Below are positions 8,975 to 17,291 of a stretch of DNA of 64,000 nt, piece by piece. Positions within the stretch are counted from its first letter, which is position 1, and every line of letters starts with the position of its first letter. The DNA comes from Dietzia aurantiaca (GTDB taxonomy: Bacteria; Actinomycetota; Actinomycetes; Mycobacteriales; Mycobacteriaceae): the NCBI RefSeq assembly GCF_021033825.1, contig NZ_JAIFXZ010000011.1, forward strand, positions 62,001 to 126,000. Reading direction: 5' to 3'. The translations under genes and the position numbers were made by a program. Below the pieces are notes generated by a model. That model made no database searches. It was not told where the DNA came from and saw only the letters and a list, made by a program, of their open reading frames with translations.

Positions 8975-9733
8975 GTGAACCAGAGCGAGAACCCCGTACC
9001 GGAGTCCGACGAGACCCCGGACGGGGAGACGACGGCGGACGACAGCTCCCGGTTGTTCCCCCGCGTGACGGCCTATCGATTCCGGCGCGGCACCATGCGC
9101 CCGGGGCAGCAGCGCAACTGGGACGAGCACTGGCCGACCTACGGTCAGAACGTCTCCGACACGCTCGTCGACCCGCAGGAACTGTTCGGTCGCACGGCGC
9201 CGCTCGTGGTGGAGATCGGCTCCGGCACCGGCACCTCGACGGCGGCGATGGCGGCGGTCGAGCCGGACGTCGACGTGATCGCGGTCGAGGTGTACCAGCC
9301 CGGCCTGGCCCAGCTGCTCGGCATGATCCTGCGCGAGGACCTGCAGAACGTCCGCATGATCCGCGGCGACGGCGTGGACGTGCTCACCAACATGATCGCG
9401 CCCGACAGCCTGACCGGCGTGCGTGTCTTCTTCCCGGATCCGTGGCCCAAGGCCCGCCACCACAAGCGGCGGCTGCTGCAGTCCGGCACGTTCGGGCTCA
9501 TCGCCTCGCGGCTGCGGCCCGGCGGCGTGCTGCACGTGGCCACCGACCACGTCGACTACGCCGAATGGATCGGCCCGACCGGAGACGCGGAGCCGTCGCT
9601 TGAGCGGCTTGACACCGCGACGGACGTCGGCCACGTACCGTTCAGTCTGGACAGACCCGTGACGAAGTTCGAGGGCAAGGGACTGCAGGAGGAGCGAGTG
9701 ATCAACGAGTTCCTCTGGCGCCGCAGAGGCTGA
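8975..9733 (+). CDS. trmB: tRNA (guanine-N7-)-methyltransferase
   Basis: Uses S-adenosylmethionine to make m7G46 in the tRNA variable loop. 252 aa. The SAM-binding motif VVEIGSGTGTSTAAMA is near residue 77 and the TrmB signature FFPDPWPKARHHKRRL near 150; the C-terminal TKFEGKG stretch is also typical. It starts with GTG at 8975. A -10-like GATGAT lies 6 nt upstream and no Shine-Dalgarno is evident, so the transcript may be leaderless. It is followed by the NYN gene and mmpL3 on the same strand with gaps of 59 and 12 bp, an arrangement conserved in mycolate-making genera. Confidence 0.96.
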   Translation: MNQSENPVPESDETPDGETTADDSSRLFPRVTAYRFRRGTMRPGQQRNWDEHWPTYGQNVSDTLVDPQELFGRTAPLVVEIGSGTGTSTAAMAAVEPDVDVIAVEVYQPGLAQLLGMILREDLQNVRMIRGDGVDVLTNMIAPDSLTGVRVFFPDPWPKARHHKRRLLQSGTFGLIASRLRPGGVLHVATDHVDYAEWIGPTGDAEPSLERLDTATDVGHVPFSLDRPVTKFEGKGLQEERVINEFLWRRRG

Positions 9734-9792
9734 CCCGGCTGCGGCCGGCGACCCGACCCGAGACCCCGACGACGAAAAACCGAGGCGGACCC

Positions 9793-10467
9793 ATGACCCC
9801 ATCAGACGAGACGCGGAACCCCGACACGGCGGCCGCGACCGCTCCCGACGAGTCGGGGGTGGTGCTCCTGGTGTGGGACGCCCCGAACGTCGACATGGGG
9901 CTCGGCTCGATCCTCGGCGGGCGGCCCACCGCCGTGTTCCGTCCGCGTTTCGACGCGCTGGGCCGCTGGCTGCTCGGCCACACCGCAGATCTGTCGGCGC
10001 GCACCGAGGACACCCTCGAGGCCGAGGCGACGGTCTTCACCAACATCGTCTCCGGCACCTCCGACAACGTCCGGCCGTGGGTCGAGGCGCTGCGCAACGT
10101 GGGCTTCGCGGTGTTCGCCAAGCCCAAGACGAGCGAAGACTCGGATGTCGACGAGGACATGCTCGAGCACATCGACAAGCGGGCCGAGTCCGGGCGCCTC
10201 GCCGGTGTGGTGGTGGCCTCCGCCGACGGGCAGGCCTTCCGCGAGCCGCTCGAGGACCTCGCCCACGACATCCCGGTCACCGTGATCGGGTTCCGCGAGC
10301 ACGCGACCTGGGCCGTCCAACACGAGACCATCAGCTTCCTCGACCTGGAGGACATCCCCGGCGTGTTCCGGGAGCCCCTGCCCCGGGTCAGCCTCGACAA
10401 CCTGCCCGACGAAGGCGCTTGGCTGCAGCCGCTCCGGCCGCTCACCGCCCTGCTCGCCTCGCGTTAG
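9793..10467 (+). CDS. NYN-domain protein upstream of mmpL3
   Basis: 224 aa, matching the NYN-domain protein always found between trmB and mmpL3 (Rv0207c type). NYN domains have a PIN-like nuclease fold. The first conserved acid is visible in VLLVWDAPNVDMGL near residue 30, and further acids lie in SEDSDVDEDML and VVVASADGQAF at about 115-140. The gene ends 12 bp before mmpL3 on the same strand, so they are co-transcribed. A role in RNA processing is plausible from the fold; a link to mycolate export is suggested only by conserved neighbourhood. Confidence 0.85.
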   Translation: MTPSDETRNPDTAAATAPDESGVVLLVWDAPNVDMGLGSILGGRPTAVFRPRFDALGRWLLGHTADLSARTEDTLEAEATVFTNIVSGTSDNVRPWVEALRNVGFAVFAKPKTSEDSDVDEDMLEHIDKRAESGRLAGVVVASADGQAFREPLEDLAHDIPVTVIGFREHATWAVQHETISFLDLEDIPGVFREPLPRVSLDNLPDEGAWLQPLRPLTALLASR

Positions 10468-10479
10468 GAGTACTGCCGC

Positions 10480-13011
10480 GTGTTCAACTCACTCGGGCGG
10501 TTCGTCGCCCGCCGCCGCATCCTGGTCCTGGTCTGCTCCGTGCTGGTCATGGCGTTCCTCAGCATCGCCGGCAGCGCGTTCGGCAACCCGTTCGGTCAGG
10601 GCGGGTTCGAAGACCCCGAGAGCGGTTGGGCCACGGCGGAGCAGCTCGAGCAGGAGGCGTACGGGCGCGACGCGCTGGGCGACGTGGTGGTCACCTACCA
10701 CGCCCCCGAGGGCGTCTCCGTGGACGATCCGGCGTTCCAGGACCCCATCCGGTCCTCACTGGAGTCGATCCGCACCGAGTTCCCCGACCAGGTCACCGGC
10801 GTGACCAGCTTCGTGTTCAACCAGTCCCCGGCGCTGGTCAACCGGGACGCCGGGATCGCGGTGGCGTCCATCCAGATCGCCGGCGAGGAAGAGGAGATCC
10901 TCGAGAACTTCCGGGTGATCGAGGACTCGATCCCCGTCGAGGGCATCGAGGCCGACATCGCCGGCCTGCAGCCGGTGGCCGGCGCGCTCCAGGACGGTAT
11001 GGACGCCGACCTCGTGCGCGCCGAGCTCATCGCGCTGCCGCTCGTGTTCATCCTGCTCATTGTGGTGTTCGGCGGCGTGGTGGCCGCGTTCCTGCCGGTC
11101 GCCGTGGGCGTGCTGACGATCCTCGGCTCCCTCGGGTCCCTACACCTGCTCTCGCTCGTCACCCCGGTCAACTCGTTCGCCCAGAACGTGGTGACGCTCA
11201 TCGGCCTGGGCCTGGCGATCGACTACGGCCTGTTCGTGGTGAGCCGGTTCCGGGAGGAGATGGCCGAGGGCTATCCGCCCGAAGTCGCGGTGCGCCGGTC
11301 GGTGGCGACGGCCGGGCGCACGGTCGTGTTCTCCGCCGTCATGGTGGGCGTGACCCTGTCCGGGCTGCTGGTGTTCCCGCAGGCGTTCCTCAAGTCGGTG
11401 GCCTATGGCGCGATCGCCGCGGTGATCCTGGCGGCCGTGCTCTCGGTGACGTTGCTGCCGGCGGTGCTGGTGCTGCTGGGCCGACACGTCGACGCGCTGG
11501 GCATCAAGCGTTTCCAGCGCCACCGCACCCGCGAGCAGGTCGAGAACGGCCTGTTCGGCCGCGTCGCCGACTTCTCGATGAAGCACCCCGTCGCCGTGGC
11601 CGTGCCGGTCGTGGTGGTGCTCGTCGCGCTGATCATCCCGTTCTCCGGGGTCAAGTTCGGTGGCATCAACGAGACCTACCTGCCGCCGGACAACACCACC
11701 CGCGTGGCGCAGGAGAGCTACGACCAGAACTTCCCCGGCACCCGCACCGACCCGGTGAAGCTGGTGGTGATCGGCTCCGACGGCAACTCCCTGTCGCAGA
11801 TCCGCTCCGCCGCCAACGAGGCACCCGGCCTGACCGGGCCCTTCCAGTTCGCCCGCTCGGGTGAGCAGGACGCGCAGGGCCGCGAGGTGGTGGTGCTCCA
11901 GACAGGCCTGGTCGACCGGAACGCGCCCGCCGAGACGGTCGAATTCCTGCAGACGTTCCCGATCCCCGCCGGCACCGAGGTGTTCGTGGGTGGTAACCCG
12001 GCCATGGAGTCGGACTCGGTCGACGCCCTGGTCAAGGGACTGCCGTGGTTCGTGCTCTACGTGCTGGTCGCCACGACGATCCTCATGTTCCTCGCATTCG
12101 GTTCCCTCGTGCTGCCGATCAAGGCCGCCCTCATGAACATGCTGGGGCTGGGCGCGACGCTCGGCATCCTCACCTGGATCTTCGTCGACGGCCACGGCGC
12201 GAGTCTGCTCGGCTTCACACCCGGGCCGCTCACCTCGCCGGTCGTGGTGCTGTTGATGGCGATCATCTACGGACTGTCCACCGACTACGAGGTCTTCCTG
12301 GTCTCCCGGATGGTCGAGGCCCGCGCCCGCGGCGCCAAGACCGCCGAGGCCATCCGGAGCGGCGTGGCCAACACCGGCCGCATCATCACCTCGGCCGCAC
12401 TGATCCTCATCGTGGTGACCGGGGCGTTCGCGTTCTCCGAGATCGTGATGATGAAGTACATCGCGTTCGGCATGATCGCCGCGCTGATCCTCGACGCCAC
12501 CGTCATCCGCATGCTGCTCGTCCCGGCGGTGATGCAGATGCTCGGCCCCGACTGCTGGTGGGCGCCGAAGTGGATGAAGCGCATCCAGGAGCGGATCGGC
12601 CTGGGCGAGGCGGAGCTCGACGACGAGCCCGAGTACCTCCACGGCGGCCCCACCTCGACCGGTGCGGTCACCGCTGGAGCTGCGACTGCCGGTGCTGCGA
12701 CGGCGGGCGGCAGCGTCGCCGCCGGAGCGGGCGTGGCGGCGGGATCGCCGGTGGCCCTGCTCGAGCGCGACGAGGAGTACGACGACGAGCCCGTCGCCCA
12801 CGAGCACGCTCACCACGACGAGTCTGCAGTGTACGAGCACACCCCCTCGCCCGAGGCCGTCGCCGAGCCCGAGTCCGAGTTCGAGCCGGTCATCGACGCG
12901 GAGTACGACGACGAGCCCGTCGCCGCCGTCGACAGCGACGGCGAGAAGATTCCCGCGGCGGACCTGATCGCCCGACTCATGCGGGAACGTCAGCAGAGGT
13001 ACGACGGGTGA
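10480..13011 (+). CDS. mmpL3: MmpL3-type mycolate (TMM) flippase of the RND superfamily
   Basis: Inner-membrane RND transporter expected to move trehalose monomycolate across the plasma membrane for outer-membrane assembly; essential in mycobacteria. 843 aa with a GTG start. The first TM begins at residue 12, a porter loop follows, and the proton-relay Asp-Tyr pairs are visible in both halves: GLGLAIDYGLFVVSRFREE and YGLSTDYEVFLVSRM. Genomic position supports orthology with Rv0206c. After the last TM there is a poly-Ala/Gly linker and a long acidic tail carrying the octapeptide EYDDEPVA twice (coded near 12775 and 12901), ending with a basic helix (LIARLMRERQQRY). The tail is the least conserved part. 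Confidence 0.93.
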   Translation: MFNSLGRFVARRRILVLVCSVLVMAFLSIAGSAFGNPFGQGGFEDPESGWATAEQLEQEAYGRDALGDVVVTYHAPEGVSVDDPAFQDPIRSSLESIRTEFPDQVTGVTSFVFNQSPALVNRDAGIAVASIQIAGEEEEILENFRVIEDSIPVEGIEADIAGLQPVAGALQDGMDADLVRAELIALPLVFILLIVVFGGVVAAFLPVAVGVLTILGSLGSLHLLSLVTPVNSFAQNVVTLIGLGLAIDYGLFVVSRFREEMAEGYPPEVAVRRSVATAGRTVVFSAVMVGVTLSGLLVFPQAFLKSVAYGAIAAVILAAVLSVTLLPAVLVLLGRHVDALGIKRFQRHRTREQVENGLFGRVADFSMKHPVAVAVPVVVVLVALIIPFSGVKFGGINETYLPPDNTTRVAQESYDQNFPGTRTDPVKLVVIGSDGNSLSQIRSAANEAPGLTGPFQFARSGEQDAQGREVVVLQTGLVDRNAPAETVEFLQTFPIPAGTEVFVGGNPAMESDSVDALVKGLPWFVLYVLVATTILMFLAFGSLVLPIKAALMNMLGLGATLGILTWIFVDGHGASLLGFTPGPLTSPVVVLLMAIIYGLSTDYEVFLVSRMVEARARGAKTAEAIRSGVANTGRIITSAALILIVVTGAFAFSEIVMMKYIAFGMIAALILDATVIRMLLVPAVMQMLGPDCWWAPKWMKRIQERIGLGEAELDDEPEYLHGGPTSTGAVTAGAATAGAATAGGSVAAGAGVAAGSPVALLERDEEYDDEPVAHEHAHHDESAVYEHTPSPEAVAEPESEFEPVIDAEYDDEPVAAVDSDGEKIPAADLIARLMRERQQRYDG

Positions 13012-13075
13012 CGCCCGGCTCGGCGCCCGGTGTGGGCTCCGGAGCCGGGTCCGAAACTGTGGTTATGGTGGCGGG

Positions 13076-14413
13076 ATGACGGGTACGGCAGGCGAGGTGT
13101 GGCGCCGTGTCCGGGCGATCCTGTCCAACCCGTGGTTCAAGACCATCGCGACGCTCACCATCCTGGGGTTGATCCTCTACTGGCTGCGCGGCCAGATGCC
13201 ATTCTTCGCCCGGGGATTCGAGGCCGTGGCCAGCCCACACTGGGGTTGGCTCGCGGTCGCTCTCGTGTTCTCCTACCTGTCCATGTCGAGCTACGGCTCG
13301 GTCCAGAAACTGCTGTTGCAGTCAGCGGGCGTCAAGGTGGGCTACTGGGCCAGCGTAGGCCTGGTCTTCTCGTCCAACGCGTTCTCGACCTGCATCCCAG
13401 GCGGTCAGGTCTTCGGCACCACCCTGACCTACCGCAAGACCCGGCAGTGGGGGGCCACCCGGGTGGTGGCCTCGTGGCAGCTCGTCATCTCGGGCGTGCT
13501 GTCTACCGTCGGCATCGTGCTCCTGGCGCTGGTCGGCTTCTTCCTGGTCGGCTCGGTATCCAATCCGTTCCTGCTGGTGCTCTCTGCGTTCGGGCTCGCG
13601 GCGATCTTCGTGGGCGTCCAGTGGGCCGCGCGTAACCCGGACAAGATCGAGGGCGTCCTGCTGACGGTCCTGGCCTGGATCAACGAGCGGCGGAACAAGC
13701 CCGCCGACCACGGGGCCGGCGGGGTCCGCCGGGTCGTCAGTCAGGCCGAGGCCGTCGATCTGAGCAAGACCCAACTGTCGAAGGCCTTCGCGTTCTCGCT
13801 GCTGAACTGGGTCGCGGACATCGGCTGCCTGTGGGCTGCCGCGAACGCGGTGGGCGCCAAGCACAGCATCGGCGGGCTGTGTATCGCGTACGTGACCGGC
13901 AAGATCGTCGCCACCGCGCCGATCACGCCCGGTGGGCTCGGGACCGTGGAGTTCGCGCTCATCACGGCCCTGACCGCCGGTGGTCTCGGCGCGCACGAGG
14001 CGTTCGCGACCGTGTTCGTCTACCGCATCGTCAGCTTCGTCCTGGTCGCGCTCGCCGGCTGGGTGGTGTTCTTCCTCTTCTACCGCGGCGTCGCCGACGT
14101 GGATCCGGACATCGAGTCCGAGCACAAGGGCGGCCCGTCTCCGGAGCGATCCACGTCGGTGGACGCGGCGTCGGAGGGAGCTTCGTCGTCGTCGGATCCG
14201 GGGGCCGCACGCGGCGCCGAGGCCGCCGCGCCGACGTCCGGGGCCACGTCGATGTGGCCGCACAAGGGGCGACAGTGGCGGCCGTCGTGGCCGCACGACT
14301 CCGGACCGATCCGGCTGCGGCCTACGAGGAGCGCCCCGGAAGACCGCGGAGACGCGCACACGGATGTGCGACCGCGAGATGAGTACGCGAACAACGACGA
14401 GAAGGATCGGTGA
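13076..14413 (+). CDS. UPF0104/YbhN-family membrane protein (lysylphosphatidylglycerol-synthase-like TM domain)
   Basis: Polytopic membrane protein, 445 aa, of the lipid-flippase-like family that includes the TM part of MprF. About eight TM segments lie between residues 20 and 345. Family stretches visible are the CIPGGQVFGTTLTYR loop near 105 and APITPGGLGTVEFALI near 285. The C-terminal 90 residues are polar and disordered. A -10-like TATGGT ends 6 nt before the ATG, so the mRNA is probably leaderless. Position next to mmpL3 matches Rv0204c of M. tuberculosis. A lipid-carrier role is inferred from the family. Its stop overlaps the next start as GTGA. Confidence 0.85.
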   Translation: MTGTAGEVWRRVRAILSNPWFKTIATLTILGLILYWLRGQMPFFARGFEAVASPHWGWLAVALVFSYLSMSSYGSVQKLLLQSAGVKVGYWASVGLVFSSNAFSTCIPGGQVFGTTLTYRKTRQWGATRVVASWQLVISGVLSTVGIVLLALVGFFLVGSVSNPFLLVLSAFGLAAIFVGVQWAARNPDKIEGVLLTVLAWINERRNKPADHGAGGVRRVVSQAEAVDLSKTQLSKAFAFSLLNWVADIGCLWAAANAVGAKHSIGGLCIAYVTGKIVATAPITPGGLGTVEFALITALTAGGLGAHEAFATVFVYRIVSFVLVALAGWVVFFLFYRGVADVDPDIESEHKGGPSPERSTSVDAASEGASSSSDPGAARGAEAAAPTSGATSMWPHKGRQWRPSWPHDSGPIRLRPTRSAPEDRGDAHTDVRPRDEYANNDEKDR

Positions 14414-14799
14414 GCGGTGTGGCGCCGCTGGTGATGGTCGCGCTGGACGCGGTGCTTGTGGTGGTGTTCTCCACGTTCGGCCGCGGAGCGCACTCGGAGG
14501 GTCTCGGCGCGGCGCAGGTGTGGGGGACCGCGTGGCCGTTTCTCGTGGGGCTCGCGGTGGGTTGGCTGATCCTGCTGGTCACGCGGCGCGCGCCCGGCTC
14601 GGTCGGCTCCGGCGTGCTCGTGTGGGTGGCGACGGTCGTGGTGGGCATGGTCGTCCGGGGCATTGGCGACGGTCGGGTGCCGCACTGGAGCTTCATCATC
14701 GTGGCCGCCACCGTCACCGCGGTGTTCCTCATCGGGTGGCGTGCGATCCGCGCGGCGGTGCTCCGTCGGCGGTCATCGGCGGGCGTGCCGACCAGGTAG
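14410..14799 (+). CDS. DUF3054 family membrane protein
   Basis: Small membrane protein of 129 aa with four hydrophobic segments (about 7-22, 38-57, 69-88 and 94-113), matching the DUF3054 family common in actinobacteria. Typical features are the early FSTFGRGAHSEG motif and the Trp-rich GTAWPFLVGLAVGWL. The GTG start overlaps the preceding stop by four bases, so its translation is probably coupled to that of the UPF0104 protein. Function unknown. It ends in a convergent gap before the lysozyme gene. Confidence 0.85.
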   Translation: MSGVAPLVMVALDAVLVVVFSTFGRGAHSEGLGAAQVWGTAWPFLVGLAVGWLILLVTRRAPGSVGSGVLVWVATVVVGMVVRGIGDGRVPHWSFIIVAATVTAVFLIGWRAIRAAVLRRRSSAGVPTR

Positions 14800-14905
14800 G
14801 CGGTCGGCTGCCGCGACGGAGACTGCAACGGCAGGCATGCCCTCGCTGAGGCACCCCGGCACGTGCCGCTGCGGTGGCACGAGCGGGCTCGCACCGTGGA
14901 TCGGC

Positions 14906-15904
14906 TTACGCGATCGGGGCAGTCGGGGCTTCCGGGACGGGGGCTGGCGCGGGCGCGGGCTCAAGCACGGCTACCGGCGCGGGTGCGGGCTCGGGAGCAA
15001 CCACCGGCGCGAGCGCGGGTTCGGGAGCCGGCGCGGGGGCGGCCACCGGTTCGGGGGCAGGCGCAGGCGCAGGCGCCGGCTCGGGCGGGGGCGGCGGAAC
15101 CGGCTCCACGGGCCCCACCCAAGCGTCCAGATCGGCGCGCGTGCCGGCGAAGACGTTGAGGTCCACGTGGTCGACGAAACCGGACACGCGGCCCGTTTCG
15201 GCGCGCTGCCAGAACAACCACTCGCTCCAGCCGCCGATCATGGGTCGCGTCGGCTGCGACACCTCGTACTCTGCGAGCCACAGCGGGTACTCGGCGAAGC
15301 GCGTCGTGTTGGCCATCTCGTCGATCCAGAAGGACCGGTACGTGTAGAGGATCGGGGTGCGCCCGGTCCGCTCGCGGAGCGTATCGAGGAACACCCGGGT
15401 CCACTCGGCGAGCTCGGCGGGATCCAGCTCCTCCGCGTGCTCGAGATCCAGCACTGGCGGCAGCTGCGGACCGCCCACCGACTGCAGCCGGTCCGCGAAT
15501 GCGTGGGCCTGCTGCGCGGGCTCCATCGCGGGCCTGGCCATGTGGTAGCTACCGACCAACATGCCTGCTGAGCGGGCGTTCTGGATGTCGGACTCGTAGT
15601 AGCGGTTGGCGGGGCCGGTGCCCTCGGTCGCCTTGATGAACGCGAAGGTCTGCCCCGCCGCGGCGGCCTGGTGCCAGCCCACGGGGGCGCCGTGCGGGTG
15701 CTGCCAGCTGGACGAGTCGAGGCCCTCCGCGAGGCCGTGGAACACGGGGTCCAGGGGTTCCGCCGCGTCGGCGCGGGGATTGTTGATGACGACGACGAGA
15801 AGCCCCAGCGTCAGAAGGGCGGTCGAGGCCAGGGCGACGAACAGCCGCGTGAGGGATGGGCGAGGGGTGAGGGTGGCTCGGGCAGGCGGACCGGCAGGAG
15901 TCAT
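14906..15904 (-). CDS. Secreted GH25 lysozyme (N,O-diacetylmuramidase type)
   Basis: Glycoside hydrolase family 25 enzyme that cleaves the MurNAc-GlcNAc bond of peptidoglycan. 332 aa from the ATG at 15904; an ATG 111 bp upstream is rejected because it would bury the signal peptide. N-terminal signal/anchor at about 18-40, then the GH25 domain: catalytic-region Asp in GLDSSSWQ, FAFIKATEGTG, and the Asp-x-Glu in PPVLDLEHAEEL. The last 75 residues are a Pro-Ala/Glu-Pro repeat, probably a wall-spanning tether. A -10-like GATACT lies 6 nt before the ATG with no Shine-Dalgarno, so the mRNA is probably leaderless. Four 9-bp direct repeats lie just upstream. Confidence 0.92.
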   Translation of the reverse strand: MTPAGPPARATLTPRPSLTRLFVALASTALLTLGLLVVVINNPRADAAEPLDPVFHGLAEGLDSSSWQHPHGAPVGWHQAAAAGQTFAFIKATEGTGPANRYYESDIQNARSAGMLVGSYHMARPAMEPAQQAHAFADRLQSVGGPQLPPVLDLEHAEELDPAELAEWTRVFLDTLRERTGRTPILYTYRSFWIDEMANTTRFAEYPLWLAEYEVSQPTRPMIGGWSEWLFWQRAETGRVSGFVDHVDLNVFAGTRADLDAWVGPVEPVPPPPPEPAPAPAPAPEPVAAPAPAPEPALAPVVAPEPAPAPVAVLEPAPAPAPVPEAPTAPIA

Positions 15905-15957
15905 GGGGCGAGTATCCGCGAGTAACACGCGACACACAAGCAACTCGCGCAACTTTT
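15905..15957 (-). promoter_or_regulatory. Lysozyme promoter with four tandem 9-bp repeats (MtrA-like)
   Basis: The -10 GATACT (minus strand) is at 15911-15916. Immediately upstream, plus-strand bases 15922-15957 read as four contiguous 9-mers, GTAACACGC, GACACACAA, GCAACTCGC and GCAACTTTT, all of form G-N-(A/C)-A-C. They span about -18 to -53, where a response regulator would touch RNA polymerase. Confidence 0.55.
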
Positions 15958-16124
15958 TCCCAGCTGGTTTCAGGGTCGCCCGCCCCGGCCGCGGATCAGT
16001 TTGGCTCCGAAACACGTGTCACGGATTCACAACAACCGGTAACACGCAGCCCCACCAGTGCGATCTGGCCGAATTCGCACATAACCTTGGATGCGTAACC
16101 AATGACCAGTCGGGAGTGCCCCTC

Positions 16125-16397
16125 ATGACCGATGCCATCGACCTCACCACCCTCCGATACCGTGAGCGCCTCGTCACCGAGGTGGACGGGCCGGACGACG
16201 ACCCGTTCCTCGAGGTGGTCGTCGCCGAGACCGTGCTCCTGGACGCGGACGGTGCCGGCCGCGGAGCGCCGGAACTGCGCCTGAGCACGGGCGGGGAGGA
16301 CATCGTGCTCACCGACAGGGAGCAGGTGCTGCGGCTGCAGGCCGTGATCAACCGGGCGGCCAACCAGTGGCGCGAGGTCGGCTCGCACCTGCCCTGA
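16125..16397 (+). CDS. Small acidic hypothetical protein
   Basis: 90 aa, no signal or membrane segment, not recognised. The start ATG at 16125 has GGGAG 8 nt upstream. The sequence is acidic and looks like a compact alpha/beta domain: LRYRERLVTEV, then DDPFLEVVVAETVLLDADG, then ELRLSTGGEDIVLTDREQ, then the amphipathic helix VLRLQAVINRAANQWREVG. Regular alternation of hydrophobic residues and codon use like the neighbours support a real gene. It is divergent from the lysozyme and convergent with the pentapeptide gene. Function unknown. Confidence 0.65.
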   Translation: MTDAIDLTTLRYRERLVTEVDGPDDDPFLEVVVAETVLLDADGAGRGAPELRLSTGGEDIVLTDREQVLRLQAVINRAANQWREVGSHLP

Positions 16398-16432
16398 CCT
16401 GTCGAGCCGCCCGCCCGGCGGCCGCGAGGCGG

Positions 16433-17122
16433 TCAGACGACCCGGATCCCCGTCTCGCCGATGAGGGCCAGGCCCACACCCAGAACCTGCTCCGGCGAGA
16501 TGAGCGCGCCGCGCAGCGCCGAGGCCCCACGGAGATCTTCCAGGTCGGCACCCCGCAGGTCGGCGGCGGCGAGCTGCGCACGCTCGAAGTTCGTCCCGCG
16601 CAGATCCGCGCCCTCGGTGGACAGGTCCGAGACCTGGGCCTCGTGGAAGTCGGCCTGGCGGCAGCGGGTGCCGGACAGGCGGACCCGCGCGAGCCGGGCC
16701 ATGCGCAGGTTGATCATGTCGGCGTGGCAGTCCTCGAACGAGATGTCGGTGAGTCGGGCGGCGGACAGCACCAGTCCGGTCAGTCGGCATCCCACGAAGC
16801 GCACGCGGGTCAGTGAGGCGCCGTCGGCGACGAGGCCGGACAGGTCGCAGTCGCGGAGTTCGACGTCCGTGAGGCGCAGGCTGTCGGCGCGGGCACTGCT
16901 CAGGCGCAGGCCCTGCAGCAGCGATTCCCGGATCTCCATCCCGCCGAGGTCGGCGGGCCCGTCCGTGAGGTCCGGCCCGTCCTCGGCGCCGGCCAGGACC
17001 CCGTCCCAGAGCCCGTCGGTCTCGAGTTCGGAGCCGGGGGCGTCGAGCTGCTCGTGCCGCGGAACGCCCGGGGCGGTCGGTGGACGGGGGTTCTCGGAAC
17101 GACGACGCAGGGGAGGGGCCAC
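16433..17122 (-). CDS. Pentapeptide repeat protein
   Basis: 229 aa from the GTG at 17122, which has TAAGGTAAGG just upstream. The longer open frame towards 17332 is rejected because its N-terminal part is out of character. From about residue 70 to 205 the sequence follows the A(D/N)LXX pentapeptide rhythm (LRLTDVELRDCDLSGLVADGASL, then ADLRGTNFERAQLAAADLRGADLEDL), which folds into a right-handed quadrilateral beta-helix. Some relatives mimic DNA and protect gyrase (MfpA); others have no known role. Nothing here separates these options. The acidic leader (EDGPDLTDGPADLGG) may be disordered. Confidence 0.88.
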   Translation of the reverse strand: MAPPLRRRSENPRPPTAPGVPRHEQLDAPGSELETDGLWDGVLAGAEDGPDLTDGPADLGGMEIRESLLQGLRLSSARADSLRLTDVELRDCDLSGLVADGASLTRVRFVGCRLTGLVLSAARLTDISFEDCHADMINLRMARLARVRLSGTRCRQADFHEAQVSDLSTEGADLRGTNFERAQLAAADLRGADLEDLRGASALRGALISPEQVLGVGLALIGETGIRVV

Positions 17123-17249
17123 GGGCCTTACCTTAGATCCGCACGATTTCGTCCGACCGGCCGCGCACCCTCTCGGGCGTGGTGGCGCAGTCGCAGTCGG
17201 CATCGCCCTGGGATTTCTCGACTGACGGGAGTAGTCTCGTTCCCAACGG

Positions 17250-17265
17250 TAGACAGATCGGTCTA
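17250..17265. promoter_or_regulatory. Inverted repeat TAGAC-N6-GTCTA upstream of the DUF4395 gene
   Basis: A 16-bp dyad, 27 bp before the start at 17292, of the size and type bound by TetR-family repressors. It lies in the 169-bp divergent gap between the pentapeptide and DUF4395 genes and could act on either. Confidence 0.4.
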
Positions 17266-17291
17266 TCCGGAAAGCCTGAAAGGTCGGCACG

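Noticed and set aside
11140-12840. Open frame of 566 aa on the minus strand opposite mmpL3
   Set aside because: His/Gln/Asp/Arg-rich, the usual artefact composition of an antisense frame to a high-GC membrane gene.
16016-16034. A further MtrA-like repeat near 16018-16033 in the lysozyme intergenic region
   Set aside because: The two GTCAC/TTCAC units are 8 bp apart, out of phase with the 9-bp array, and isolated.
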